64,000 bases of DNA from Gibbula magus (GCA_936450465.1 OW388294.1:66515575-66579574), one strand, 5' to 3'. Positions 1 to 11,979 are shown, counted from the first letter of the stretch. Notes: generated by a model from the letters alone, not told the origin. A program made the numbers and translations.

Positions 1-1000
1 TAGAACGAATCGCATAAAGTATAATATTTACAAATAATTGACTTAAAAACCAACCATATTGTAACCCAGAAAGGTGGAATGACTGATTGTTAATGTTTCA
101 TTCGGCCTCGATAACACGCAGACAAATATTTCTTACACCCCCCATTTACTAGGTCGGGTCAATAAAGCTAATCTGGGTTCTTTAACACGCAATTGCTCTT
201 GGACCTAGTGACGTGATTACAGATAACACAAGCAGGTAACCTAGAAAATATTCACCCCACAACCGACCAGGGACCCCCTTCACGAAACAAGGTTTAACTT
301 AGCTTTCCTTATTTAAACCTGATCTTAGGACTAAAATTTACATTGAAGCGACGTGAAAGAGACCCAAATCGATTTACTTAATTATTTGGGCACGTGAATA
401 CATTACATTGCCATGGTACCTTATAAACAAACATTCCAGGTTTAGAGTATATCGACCAGGTGTCTGCAATTCAGCATGGATTTGTGCTTGAGTTGTTCAG
501 CTGTGCGTTAGATAGCTGAAGGCAAGACAGTTAGATCCTTAAATAACACCACTCTCAGATAGTATATAGATGAAATAGCGAGTAGTTGGTGAATGAGAAT
601 GGGATTTTGTACCCTAATTCTATAATCAATTTAAAAAAAGATAATTTTCAAGTAGCAAATTTCCCAAAAATGTGTGTTGTTAATTCGGTAGGTTGATTTA
701 TAAATATGTAAATATATGAACTATGAACTTAACAATCTTGCTTAATTAATATTAAATTAACGATTACAGTGATAATTGGTTGTAACCATGTCAGTTCTCT
801 TACCAATGTATTACGACGTTTCTAAAACTAAATAAACCCACTTTATATTAATTATCATATTATGTTTTAAGGAACATGTATATAATTGAAGCGGTGAACA
901 GCTTGGACAGTGGTGGTAACAGAAAGTAAAATCTACATTGTATTTGCATGAAAACAAGCAGTTGCCCCGCAAATTAATACATGTACTTCAAAATTGAAAA
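1..1000. other. Gene-free AT-rich stretch
   Basis: I see no supportable gene, RNA or clear repeat here. One short stretch near 395-450 resembles 21530-21600 (shared core TTGCCATGGTAC followed by a similar AAACAAAC run), which suggests two worn copies of one dispersed repeat. Confidence 0.5.
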
Positions 1001-1002
1001 AT

Positions 1003-1352
1003 AATGTCAAGGTCAGCAATATGGAGTTGGTCCTGAAATCTAATCAGCCCTTTGTCTTCCCTAGGAGAAGCTTTGTGTAAGATATGCTATTCCATAGAAA
1101 AGTTCCTGAGATATCCCGCTGATAAGCTTAACATGTACGTTCAAAGTCAGAAACTCCAAAGTTCCGCTGTGACCTTGAGAATAATGTCATCGCCACCAAA
1201 GTCTTATCAGCATTTTGTCGCCCCTATGAGATACTCTGTATAAGATATGATGAGAATCCAGGGAATGGTTCTTGAAATACGGAACTGACAAGCTTAACAT
1301 GTTGGTTCAAAGGCAGAAAATTCAAAGTTCCGCTGTGATCTTGAGAACATTT
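1003..1352. repeat. Two-copy direct repeat, about 165-175 bp unit
   Basis: Two diverged head-to-tail copies, about 1003-1180 and 1181-1352. Shared blocks include AAGCTTAACATG, AAAGTTCCGCTGTGA and CTTGAGAA in the same order. Short open frames inside are not conserved between the copies, so this reads as a non-coding repeat. It abuts the end of the LINE ORF1 on the other strand. Confidence 0.6.
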
Positions 1353-1376
1353 GTTTATGTTTTGCCATTATAATGT

Positions 1377-2123
1377 TTATGAGTGTTTGGTCCACGTTGA
1401 AGGTATTGCCTTTGGGTCCTTTGTCTCCAGGATGACCTCTGTCCCGACCACTCTGACCCGTGTCCAGAGGTGTTCCTTCTCACGGATTTCTGCTCCAAGA
1501 CGACTCAGTATAGCTCGGCGTTTCTTGAGCATCGCTGGCAAGTCGGTTTGGATGCTTTTTCCAGTTCCTCGAAGTAACTTGCGCGCGTTAAAAACATCCT
1601 CCCTGTCGGACATGAATGAAAAAGTGGCAATGATACTTTTGTGAGCATCCGGTCGATGTTTACGCTGATATTCAGAAACCGGTAGTCTGTGCACCACTTT
1701 AAACCTCATTTGTTGCACTCTAGAGTGATCAAACTTCAGGACTTCAGTGAAATAATCACGGAGCACATGTTCGGTGTTTTCTTTTGGGTACTCTTTTATT
1801 CCGTAAAATAAAAGGTTAGGTTTTCTGTCGTGCATGTCTTTCATTATGACTTGCTTCTCGAGTCTGTCATAAGCATTTCTGCTCTCGGTCAATTCTTGAC
1901 GGAGTTTAGTGATTTCGTCACTGTGCACATGTACGTCGTGTTCAATAGAATTCACCTTGAGATTAATGTCCGAAATGTCTGACCTCACCTCCTGAATTGA
2001 GTCCTGTAACTCTGTTTTGCTGCTTTTGATTAGGTCCGCCAATCGTTTCTCAGATGCTTGAACGACTTCATCTATTGATGTCTGTGACCTTGTGTCCGGC
2101 ATGATCGACTTGGTCCAAAGCAC
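1377..2123 (-). CDS. L1-like LINE ORF1 protein (RNA-binding, coiled coil + RRM)
   Basis: A 248-residue open frame with the layout of the L1 ORF1 family. An acidic/basic heptad-rich coiled coil (about residues 20-95) is followed by an RRM-like part starting at KPNLLFYGIKE (about 105-185) and a basic C-terminal domain around QTDLPAMLKKRRAIL (about 193-207). In known L1 elements this protein trimerises and coats the element RNA. No ORF2 (endonuclease/reverse transcriptase) follows on the minus strand; the DNA below 1377 is an unrelated repeat. The copy is therefore a fragment even though ORF1 itself is unbroken. The upstream 2124-2400 may be its 5' untranslated part. The family call is firm; whether it is still expressed is unknown. 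Confidence 0.8.
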   Translation of the reverse strand: MLWTKSIMPDTRSQTSIDEVVQASEKRLADLIKSSKTELQDSIQEVRSDISDINLKVNSIEHDVHVHSDEITKLRQELTESRNAYDRLEKQVIMKDMHDRKPNLLFYGIKEYPKENTEHVLRDYFTEVLKFDHSRVQQMRFKVVHRLPVSEYQRKHRPDAHKSIIATFSFMSDREDVFNARKLLRGTGKSIQTDLPAMLKKRRAILSRLGAEIREKEHLWTRVRVVGTEVILETKDPKAIPSTWTKHS

Positions 2124-2416
2124 GTGGTTTTTATTTCAATTGTCTATGATGAAATTTTGAAAATTTCTTCTATTTATCGACTCTGCTCCTCGTTTATAAC
2201 AATATTTTGGTAATATTTACACATTCACCACACTTATTTAGACTAAAAGTCCATGGGTTGGAGAGAGAGAGGTGAAGCACGTCTATCGGCTAGTCATGCG
2301 CAACCGGAAGTTTATTTGATTATGTAATCACCTGTCGGGCATACCTTTAATAAGAAGAGACAGCATCTAAACAGTAAACAGTAAATTATCGGGATCAGCG
2401 ACGTGTTTTATCCAAG

Positions 2417-2743
2417 TTTAGATGTGGAAACATCCCCTTAGCTGTTGAGACAGGAAGATACTCCAAGCCACCCACGCCCATCAATGATAGAGTTTGTAAA
2501 TACTGTACTGAAAACAAAAATCTGTTGGTTTTAGAGGATGAAATCCATTTTCTTATTGACTGTCAATTTTACTCACATTTAAGATATAGTTTATTCATAA
2601 TGCTCGATAACGTTATACCGGGTTTTAATATTATGGATAGTAGCTCTAAATTTAGATGTATTCTTAGCTATCAATATATACAACCACTTTTAGCTTCTGT
2701 TCTTTTTAAAATGTACAAAGGAAGGATGTCTTACTCTGGTTAA
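2417..2743 (+). pseudogene. C-terminal fragment of a LINE reverse transcriptase protein
   Basis: An open frame gives a peptide with the tail signature of LINE ORF2 proteins: RCGNIPLAVETGRYS, then CKYC, then EDEIHFLIDCQFY, matching the pattern N-x-L-x-x-E-x-G-R-Y ... C-x-x-C ... E-D-E-x-H-F-L-x-x-C. The open frame runs in from about 2417 without its own plausible start, and the catalytic polymerase part is absent, so this is a 5'-truncated insertion. It points opposite to the L1 ORF1 at 1377-2123 and is a separate insertion. The same zinc-knuckle region occurs in the minus-strand fragment at 32.2-32.9 kb. Confidence 0.75.
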
Positions 2744-2945
2744 ATACACTTTGATGTATATTTTACTGTCTTTTTTACTGCTCTTAACATGTATTTTATT
2801 TATCGTTTAACTTGTTTTACATTGTACAATTGTGTCTCATAAGCCAAAATGGCTGGGCATTAACTCATATATATGTTTTAATATGTTACAAAATGTTGAG
2901 TTTTATGCGTGACACATTAATAAACTATTTCTCTCTCTCTCTATG
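2744..2945 (+). mobile_element. 3' untranslated tail of the LINE fragment
   Basis: AT-rich tail after the reverse transcriptase stop, ending with AATAAA-type sequence near 2920 and a short (TC)n run at about 2931-2942, as expected for a LINE 3' end. Confidence 0.5.
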
Positions 2946-2949
2946 CAGA

Positions 2950-4146
2950 TTTTGTAATTTGCTCACGTATGTCAATTGTACAGTGTTTATTGTTCACGGG
3001 TAGATGTGCAATTATAAAACACCTGAACGAAACAGTCATGGAAAAGTTTATGAATACATTTGTATGTACAACAGTGACTTCTGACCGATGCTGTCATATA
3101 CCTCATTGATTTTTCGAAAGCTTCCATCTTTTACAAAGTTTGACAAGAAGTTTATTTAAATACCCGATATCAGTATGGCAAAATTCAAAATAACAATGAT
3201 CGAGTTGGTTACACATATGTGCGATAACATATCGTTCAAGCATTCTGGTGACGCTTTCGTTGCTTGTTAGTGTTAATTTTTTAAAATGAAATACTATTTA
3301 AACAAAATGATTTTTGTTTTATATGTGTATCGGCGTATACCATGTGTGTGTAGACACCCACTAATTGTCGATCTATTTGTTTTTACCTATTGTTATTCAT
3401 ACGCGTTTTTTCCGATCAGCTGGTTCTTATGTTGACTACTTTTTTACTCACTTTCGTACGTTTGATACCGAATTCTATTCACTCGTTGCATAAAAATATT
3501 ATCACGAAGCCATTCGTTAAGTATTCTATTTTTCATTCATTAAGGCTTGGGCCTCTCCGCGGCTCAATACTTGATTTCAAAGCTGAGTGACCACTGCGCT
3601 GTCGCGACAATAACTATTTACCCCTCATTTAGCAGACAGACAGACAGATATTTTATGTAAGTCTCACCTCATACACATGTGTTTTATACAGAGCATATAA
3701 TATAAATGATGAGCCATCCCACATGGGATGATGAGAGACTATACAGATAAAATGGTATGCAAATACATACAATGTACACTATACATATACAAAAAATTGT
3801 ATATAATATAGCAAAAGGTGAATGGCATAAAATAGTTATAAAAGCATATTAAATATATAAAAAGGATTTTCTAAAATCTAAAACATCCATGCAGGTTTTG
3901 GCACTCTTTCTAAACATGTATGGGCATGACATAATAAAAGATAGCTTCTCCACTTCTCCAGCAACTGAATTGTCGTCCAGACCTGTGTATATATTGTTAA
4001 GCGTTTCCCTTATCGTTGTGTAACATTTACTGACTATTGAATTATGTCATGAAGAAATTGGGAAGGAACCAGGTGTTAATACGTGACATAAATTGCGTCA
4101 TGTTCTGTGATTGTACATGCACGTGGTTATAACTATTGTGTTTTAA
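2950..4146. other. Gene-free stretch with a short coding-like remnant
   Basis: No gene recognised. A minus-strand open stretch of about 60 codons (about 3853-4047) reads like protein in composition (it contains GLDDNSVAGEVEKLSF), but I cannot place it in a family. It may be an exon or a transposon remnant. Confidence 0.3.
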
Positions 4147-4451
4147 ACTTTCAGTGTTATACGAATAATTGTTTTACATATACTTGATTTTTTAAATTTG
4201 ACAAAGCAAACCCTCATTGAAAAGAGATTGCGTAATCACAATACACATACTCGTACTAACTCACTCACACACACACTCTCTCTCTCTTTTTTAATTTTTT
4301 AATTTGATTTTATCTACAGACTTGTAAATGTACTATGTTACCCAGGACGTGACACTTAAAAATAAGTTTCACTCCGTTAATCGGTCCTGTTCATTTTATT
4401 CAAGGACATTTTAAATTGATTTGTAGATTTCAGCAGCTTCATCTCGTTCAC
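4147..4451. repeat. 305-bp segment, exact copy at 5397-5701
   Basis: This block is base-for-base identical to 5397-5701 (offset 1250), from ACTTTCAGTG to ATCTCGTTCAC, including an imperfect CA/CT microsatellite and homopolymer runs that normally diverge fast. The flanks of the two copies are unrelated and I see no target-site duplication around either. The second copy lies inside a TTAA-flanked element. Confidence 0.9.
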
Positions 4452-4912
4452 TGTAGGGTTGGGAGATTGCCCCTTTTATCTTTGCCGACATACCTCATAC
4501 AAAGACCGCCTCCATTAACTCGTTAATTAACCCTTGATCCGCTTCACTCGTCAACATCTCGCTGTCCTACCGTCTCGCTCTTGGAGACAAATTACCACAA
4601 AAGAGGACTTCCAGTTATGTAAATGGCCATAAAGTTCCGATTGTTTCACATAGATTAAAACGGAATCGAAGTATAATGTGTATCAACATGTGATGTGTCA
4701 CAATTTGCTGTACTGATTGAATTTGGGGAGAGGAGAGCACATACAGTAAAACGTCCATTATTCATTGCCGCTTCGACTGTACAATCTAACGCACATAGAT
4801 ACAAAGTCGGAAACATCAAAGTGCGCGTGTGGTCATTGCACTGAACATGTTATTTACATCCTTTCCACATGAGTTTAAACATATTTTATTCATTGTAATG
4901 GATTTGGATTGT

Positions 4913-6145
4913 GAACCGATGAAGAATACACATTCCTATTCAGTGATCAGAGCTGTATATCACATAATTATTTCATATCAACGCCGGTGACCGGATTGTT
5001 GGTATTTATTGTCTGATATTGTTACAATAAGAACTGATGAGGAACACACATTCCTAATCACTGATGAAAGTGGTATATCACATGATCATTTTATGTTAAA
5101 GGATAGATGAAATGCATTTTTCTCAAGAATGACAGATGATTACCTCTACGTATATTGTATATCGGAATCAATTGAGCATAAAATCGAGACAATATACACT
5201 TGCAATTGATAATTAAGACGATTTTAATTCACCCATTTTAACACTATCGCAATTTGTTCGGCGAATCCTTTCGAAAATGCTCACTGAGGCGTGACTGTGA
5301 TAAGCGATAGACGGGGCGGCTAGATAGCTTCTCCGCCGATGTCTCGTTAATTAATTAATGATAATTATCACTGCCGCTAAATGAATTTATGAGGCGACTT
5401 TCAGTGTTATACGAATAATTGTTTTACATATACTTGATTTTTTAAATTTGACAAAGCAAACCCTCATTGAAAAGAGATTGCGTAATCACAATACACATAC
5501 TCGTACTAACTCACTCACACACACACTCTCTCTCTCTTTTTTAATTTTTTAATTTGATTTTATCTACAGACTTGTAAATGTACTATGTTACCCAGGACGT
5601 GACACTTAAAAATAAGTTTCACTCCGTTAATCGGTCCTGTTCATTTTATTCAAGGACATTTTAAATTGATTTGTAGATTTCAGCAGCTTCATCTCGTTCA
5701 CGGACATGTTTATGTAATAATTGTGTAATTGTCATCTGCGGAATTACCTAGTTGGATATCTAAACATTCGATATATGGGAAATTTAAGTTGGTTTATTGA
5801 AGATATCTTTGTGAAATTAACAATCAAAATGTTGCGAAATTACGTTGAATTGTGACTATCGCTGTAAATCAAATTCCTCCACATACGTCACAGAAGTCAT
5901 CCCTTCACGGGTCACACCCCCGCAGACTTTCATTCTGGTCGCCGGGGCTAAATCAGGCGGTTTTTTAAAAAGCCGTATATAAGTAATTTATGGACCGATT
6001 TCAGAAATTTAAAATCGAGCAATTGTCAAATTGACATCCCATTTTAATGAATCCGATTTGGACCATATGTCATTTCATCCATCCTTTAATGCCGGTGACC
6101 AGTTTGTCGGTATGTATTGAGTGATTTTGTTACGCAACAATGGCG
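4913..6145. repeat. 118-bp tandem repeat pair, second copy interrupted by a transposon
   Basis: Copy 1 begins GAACCGATGAAGAA at 4913 and copy 2 begins GAACTGATGAGGAA at 5031. Both continue through CACATTCCT, GTATATCACAT and GCCGGTGACC. Copy 2 is split at TTAA (5096-5099) by a 986-bp insertion and resumes at 6086. Copy 1 thus acts as the empty-site reference for the insertion. Confidence 0.75.
5096..6089. mobile_element. Non-autonomous TTAA-type DNA transposon (986 bp plus TSDs)
   Basis: The element runs 5100-6085 between TTAA at 5096-5099 and TTAA at 6086-6089. Terminal inverted repeats are AGGATAGATGAAATG on the left and, read inward from the right, AGGATGGATGAAATG (14 of 15 match). The paralogous empty site near 4980 supports the boundaries. 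TTAA duplications are typical of the piggyBac and Kolobok superfamilies. No transposase frame is present. It carries an internal 305-bp block (5397-5701) identical to flanking genomic DNA at 4147-4451. Confidence 0.75.
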
Positions 6146-6149
6146 TCAG

Positions 6150-8150
6150 CGCCAGTGCGTCTTGTATGTTGTGTTATATATTGAGACTGCGTCAATAAAC
6201 AATAATGTCTTTTGACCTCAGTCGACTAATCATTCATTGAGAATTGATTTACGTTTGAGTGAGGATGAGTTAGTGTCAGGATAAATTGTGCAGACACTAA
6301 TCGACGATAGTTTCTGGTACTTAGCAAAAAGGTTTTACTTAGTTTCAAAATACTCTTGATACTGACATTGATAATGAGGCAACTGGTACACCAGTATTGC
6401 CAATGAGCAAATGTTTACAGGAATTAACGTATACTGTCGCAGGTAGAACATGGTCAATACACTATAATGGTCTTCATAACACTGTTGATATTTGATAAAA
6501 CCTAAATCAAGAATGTCATCTATGATGTTTATCATAATACGTTTGACATATATAATAGTAAGAATATGACATTAACGACTAATCTATTTCTATATTTGTT
6601 TGCATTAAATTACAATCTGTTAACTGAACGTGAGTATAAATAAGTTAAGTATTGGTGATTTTAAATACCAAAAATCAAGACTCTGATATCTAATAGCTCC
6701 TAAATTTGATAAATATGATGTTTCTGAATAAGATGTACTCGTTATGTAGCATAGCGACACAAACAGTGACATTCTAAAATTCATTTATTGAAAGAGTGTC
6801 AATTGTTCAATAGCAGCATTAAACATTAATACAACCAAATGTTAATTATCACATCTTCATTCAATCAATTCTAAAGTGTTCTCTGAAATTTTCACAAAAA
6901 TTCAAACCAATCATGATGTTACGTAACTAGAATACGAATGATACATGAATAAACTCGTCTGTCTGCCTCTTCCAATATAACCCTGATTCACGGAGGGAGC
7001 TAGCTATTCACTGAGACGTACACATGTACACCTGTTGTATGTACACGGCGCCTGTGAACTGGTCGGGATATACACCTATCCCAACACTGGAACCGCTACG
7101 GTTTTATGACCGCACAAATTACGCGACAGACAGGTGGCACGAAACATTACCATCTGCAGGCTTTAGATTGTTATGTCATTGTGCCAACATCCCACTCTCC
7201 CGGAAAGACTAAGTCTTCTTCTCGAAAATTTCATTTCATTAATATGCGCATATTGCAAGTTAAAGGCACGTTTTTCTTACTGGAATAAAGTAAGGTTAAT
7301 ACGTGTTTACAGTGGCTAAATAATACTCCTGTATCAATAAAAAAAATAGTGCCCTCATTTAAATATGGTTAAAGCAGGAATTGTCAAAAGATTATTCATC
7401 AGTTTTAAAACTTTCTTTTAAGACCGTCTTATTAACAGTTAATTAGGGGGTCTCTGATAAACCAGAGAATTATTACCATATCATCCAGTCAAATATATTG
7501 CGCATCTAAATGTATTATCTATAATGATATTATTGAGTAATGTTCACTGTAATATTATTCACGCAAATCTATTACATATCATTACATGAAATATGTATAG
7601 AAAATCCTCCACTATGTCTACTTAGCAGTACTTGTATTATCGGTAAAAACTGAAAATATAATGAAATAAATATTGCTAATCTCAAATAACTGTGTACAGA
7701 TGCTATTGTAGACGAATTGATCTTTATATTAGAATATCCAACATATGTTAATTCCAGAATACAATTTGCCAAACCTTATGCATTCTTTATAAATACTATC
7801 ATGTTTATTAAAGTCACGCATCACAACACATAACATAATCTTATTTAATTCGATTTAAATCAAAGAAAGTTATTTGTAGTGATTACTGATAATTACTTCT
7901 GGCCGTAACTAGTGAAACGGTGATACCGATTTTGTACATACAGTAACTATATGTAGGTTCTACAATTAGCATATTATGCCAAACACTTTTCCATACAGAT
8001 GTCAATTATCCATAATAGTGTTTATGTATTTTCAAATTATAGTGGGTGAAAAAAGATATCTGTACAAATGTACATGTCCTCTTTAGATCAACTGATGCGC
8101 CTTTTAGAACAAATTCCCCTTCTTTCAATGACTCTTTATACTTTATACAA
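6150..8150. other. Gene-free AT-rich stretch
   Basis: No gene, RNA or convincing repeat seen. Short frames at about 7.02-7.29 kb overlap in two registers with no family resemblance. Confidence 0.4.
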
Positions 8151-8157
8151 TAAGGAA

Positions 8158-8280
8158 TTGACCACGGTCAAACGCGGTCTAACTGCATTCTGATCGCGGT
8201 CAACTGCATTCAGACTGCAGTCTGATCGCGGTCACCCGCATTCTGACTGCAGTTTGACCGCGGTTTGACCGCAACCGTCT
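8158..8280. repeat. Clustered GCGGTC / CTGCATTC short repeats with dyad symmetry
   Basis: About 120 bp built from alternating blocks TGATCGCGGTC, CTGCATTC(T/A)GA and ACTGCAGT, several of them self-complementary (GACCGCGGTC, CTGCAG). It is GC-rich against AT-rich surroundings. It could be the end of a DNA transposon or a hairpin-forming repeat. Confidence 0.5.
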
Positions 8281-8424
8281 GTACATGTATACACGTAGGA
8301 TCATGAGTATATGCAACGTTTTATTCTATGTCCAATGTTTTATAATGCCGTATTTTTATAACATGTAACAACACGCAATATTTCGATTGTTTTTATTCTA
8401 TTGACTTTAACAATGTACATTTTT

Positions 8425-8500
8425 ACAGCGCCGGTGAGCGACAATTGTGACGGTACTAGGCGCTATATAAGTGAATTATTTATTTATTTATTTACATCTG
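8425..8500 (+). mobile_element. LINE/SINE 3' tail (GGCGCTATATAAGT + (TTTA)n)
   Basis: The block ACTAGGCGCTATATAAGT followed by (TTTA)n closely resembles the end of the CR1/L2-like LINE at 55.9 kb (ACTGGCGCTATATAAAT then (ATG)n). Only the last tens of bases are present, so this is a severely 5'-truncated copy. Confidence 0.6.
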
Positions 8501-9415
8501 TGCACCAAACCATGACAACAAGTTAATCATGTTATAGGCAGTTAACAACAACGGTACATCATGCCAGGGAATAGATTTATACATATCGATATGTTAAGGG
8601 CCATTCGACATTCATTGTATAACATTTTTTGACAGAATGACGTAATTACAAAATAAATACTACCCCGTTAAGCTGTCAGTATTGTACTTATTTAATCGTT
8701 CTTGAATTATTCTTCCCTCTGCATATCCTATTGGTGTTCTCCTTGTTGAAGCCAAAAGAATTCATTATTAAAAGTTGCTTCCTTAACAAAATAGGAAATT
8801 ATTTCCAAGGACTTTTTCTCGATATTTTTGTCTGAGAACTTTTCGAACACCGTTCGTCTAGTTAAAAAAAAGTTTGAAAACTGAAATCTGTTGACCCTTT
8901 AATCCAATAACGTATGTAGGCTCTTGCTATCCATGAGTCTGAATGGTACAGGGATTTTGTAATAAAATATCATAAAATATTCATTTCAAAAACTTTTCTC
9001 TGTATATTGGATAGTTTGTAATTTTACCTGTGTACATGAGTCTGTGTTCGTGTTTATGGTTTATGTAAGTTTCTTCGAGTTCATATTTATGCGTATGCAT
9101 TTACGTATACTATAAAAGTATCGATTGGATTTGTTTTTGTGTATCAAGGTGATTTAACTTTCAGTTTTTAGGTGCAGAAATAGCAACTTTATTGACTACT
9201 ATTATAATGTTAACATTTACTGTGATTGTTATCACGTATTGTCTAAAGGTGCTAGTAGGTGCAATCTAGAACGCACTTGGTGACATACAGGAATCAGTTG
9301 TCAACACGTTTAATTGGTTCTGTGGTAATTTAATAATTCATCCTTCTTGTTAAACTGTATTTACTAAGCATCAATGAACCCTGATTCTGGTTGTTTCTAA
9401 CTTGGAGGTTAATGA

Positions 9416-9610
9416 CAGACTGATTGAAATCGACCGTTTTCCGAGGAATAAAAGTTGCAAAATTGTGGATCTACCGGGGTACGAACTCATATCGTTCGGA
9501 GCATTCCTCAACATGTTGAGAGGAATCCACAGAATACCTGTTCGTATCCCAGTAGAGGCATTATTTTGCAAATTGTATTATTTGGAAAAGGTTGAATTTC
9601 GATCAGACTG
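9416..9610. mobile_element. Short foldback element, CAGACTGAT...ATCAGACTG family
   Basis: About 70-bp inverted ends (left CAGACTGATTGAAATCGACC; right end reads ...CGATCAGACTG) surround a short middle. The inner part GATCTACCGGGGTACGAAC is shared with related copies at 11.5 and 51.4 kb. No clean target-site duplication is visible here. Confidence 0.65.
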
Positions 9611-10057
9611 AGAATAATGGAAGCCTAACATTCCTGAGAAAATTTATGTATATGTACTTCAAATATCAGACAAGAAAACATCTGTAAACCCATCATTGAT
9701 CACAAACAAGCAGGACAGTTGATAGACATCAATCGATGATAGCCACGTCATAGCTTGATACACTTCAACAAACATCCAATAGCTATCATGGTTGCATCAG
9801 ATTGTATAGTTTACTCGGGGGTCTGATACATGACAAATTAGAAATGAATGGAACAATTGTCAATTTTTGTCTGTAGCTTCTGTAAGACAAGATCTCTTGG
9901 TTGGAACAATTAAAAGGGTAAACTCTGGAGCAGATGGCTGCAAATAAAGAAGACATAGAAATGTATCTGATCACTGCGAATCAGTGTAATATCAACCAGA
10001 ATGAAGACAATGTGATTGTTGCTAACTAAAGGATATTATATATATTTAGGTTCTATT

Positions 10058-10254
10058 TATATAAGAAAATAAATAGAGGATAGTTGTCTTTTCTTGACTA
10101 ATACCATGTTTATCTCATTGAGTGAGGTAGAAAGGTTATATTTTCACGAGTGGCGCAGCCACTCGTGAAAATATATAATTTTTCTACCTCACGAGATGAG
10201 ATAACATGGTATTTGTCAAGAGAAGACATATTTTCTATTTATTATATGACCAAA
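10058..10254. repeat. Near-perfect 197-bp palindrome (hairpin)
   Basis: Two arms of about 97 bp meet at 10155-10157 (loop GCA). The centre reads CACGAGTGGC-GCA-GCCACTCGTG, and both arms contain the ACCATGTT(T)ATCTCA and GTGAGGTAGAAA blocks. A long hairpin or cruciform could form. It is probably a foldback repeat. Confidence 0.8.
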
Positions 10255-10328
10255 TCCTGATATATTCACCGAAATCGACTTGCATTTACGTTAAGTCGGC
10301 TCCAGAATGAGCCTGTCGCCTCAGCAAC

Positions 10329-10384
10329 AACGTGACGTCATGAACGTGTCATGACGTCGGAGCATTGTTTTATGACGTCAGGCC
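10329..10384. promoter_or_regulatory. Cluster of CRE-like TGACGTCA sites
   Basis: TGACGTCA occurs twice and ATGACGTCG once within about 55 bp next to the palindrome. TGACGTCA is the CREB/ATF consensus. No gene starts nearby, so these may belong to a mobile element rather than a host promoter. Confidence 0.3.
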
Positions 10385-10399
10385 ATCGTTATATCAATC

Positions 10400-11500
10400 A
10401 CTAGTGACTGATACCACGCTAATCCACTTTTCAACAGAAACAGACAACTAGTTCAGACAGAAACATTTCTTCAAATAAAACCCATCAAGACAACGACACA
10501 GTAGAAATACATTTATATACACCCGGACATTAATTAAGCCACTCCATGTTTAGTTGACTGTAATGTTCCTAAGTGGAAACGTTAGACTGGACCATCTGCG
10601 CACTTCAGGTCTGACTCAAATACACGTTTTCCACCCTAACCACAGGGGTTCGGCATTTATTTTTTAAAGAATTCAATTGAAATGTTAGGTTATAGTATCT
10701 GCAGAACAAAGGTCTGACTCAGATTCATATTTTCCACCCTTCTAAATTTCAATAGTTTTCTAAAACTTCAGATTTCCACATCAGTCAGTTATTTTATTCA
10801 TCTAATTGTTGTAACTTCAGCAAATAACTATAACGAGAACAACCTTGAGAAATGTCCATACAACATGTATCTATGCACAATAAAACAGCTGGTTATAAGT
10901 GCTTGTAACTACTCGTCAACTGTGAAAATACACCAACACAACAAACACAAATGATACAAAACGGCAGCAAACCTCAAAAACCATTTCTCCCAGATATCCA
11001 AAATACAGTAAAAATACAAATTGCAGCAATATCACAAAATATGTAAACTATTTTATAATATAAAGAATTTTAAAAACATGATTTGACTAGACTAACATTC
11101 GTTTCAAAAAATTAACTTCACATTAATTACACTATAGAAATACGTTGATTACTATTAACACTTAATATTCTGATAACCTTTATTATTCTAATAAGCTTTT
11201 ATAACATATTTACATGGGACAATCGCTGCTTTACGAACTCCTTGCAAAATTAACATTTAACAGAATTATACATGTACACGGAATACAAAAACTACAATTG
11301 TTGTTTCCTACTTATCAGAAATATATTTACATAAAATGTTAACAAAACCTGTTTCCCTCCTCCTACTATACTAAAACAGCAAATATCAACGACTACAATT
11401 CAATTCCCCTTCTTTTCTAAACAAGCCCACATATCAACGAATAGTAATTTACAATTTTCATTTCCCTTCTATTTTGAAAACATAAAATTATCAGCGACTA
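10400..11500. other. Gene-free AT-rich stretch
   Basis: Nothing coding seen. A weak direct repeat of about 45 bp (AGGTCTGACTCA...TTTTCCACCCT) occurs at about 10590 and 10697. Confidence 0.4.
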
Positions 11501-11515
11501 TAATTATAATCCGAA

Positions 11516-11870
11516 TCTTATGGAAATCTACCGTTTTCCGAGGATTAAAAGTTAAAACAGGACATCTACCGGGATACGAACTCATATCGTTCGGAGGTTT
11601 GTTTGCCAAATCGTCTGATAACAGCCCGAAGCTCTCATGTACTGACACCATTCAGGTAGCCAATCACAGAACGTCCCACAAAAGTGTTCGGTGCGAGAAG
11701 CTCGGGGCAGGTATCTCTCATCAGTCATACTTTCGTCGGTTTCCGTAACAGGTGCTAGCGAATGATTCCGAATGCTTTCAAAACGGTGACTGTTAAAAAA
11801 CAATAATATGATTGGTCAGCAAGGTGACTGCGTTTTATCTGCAATAACTGGTACAAAACACGGGCCCATA
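11516..11870 (-). mobile_element. Partial copy of the 9-bp-TSD foldback element
   Basis: Read on the minus strand, this matches the right two thirds of the complete element at 51363-51810. Shared blocks are CCTCCGAACGATATGAGTTC, GGTAGATG, GATTGGCTACCTGAAT and TTTTGAAAGCATT, in the same order. The far inverted end is missing. Confidence 0.6.
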
Positions 11871-11979
11871 TACTAAGCCGACAAAGATCAAAATGGCAAT
11901 TTTCGGTAACAGTCAGAACTTCCCGATAACAGAACACAATTTACAATGTTTAGCATATGTGACCCCAAACAACACAATG

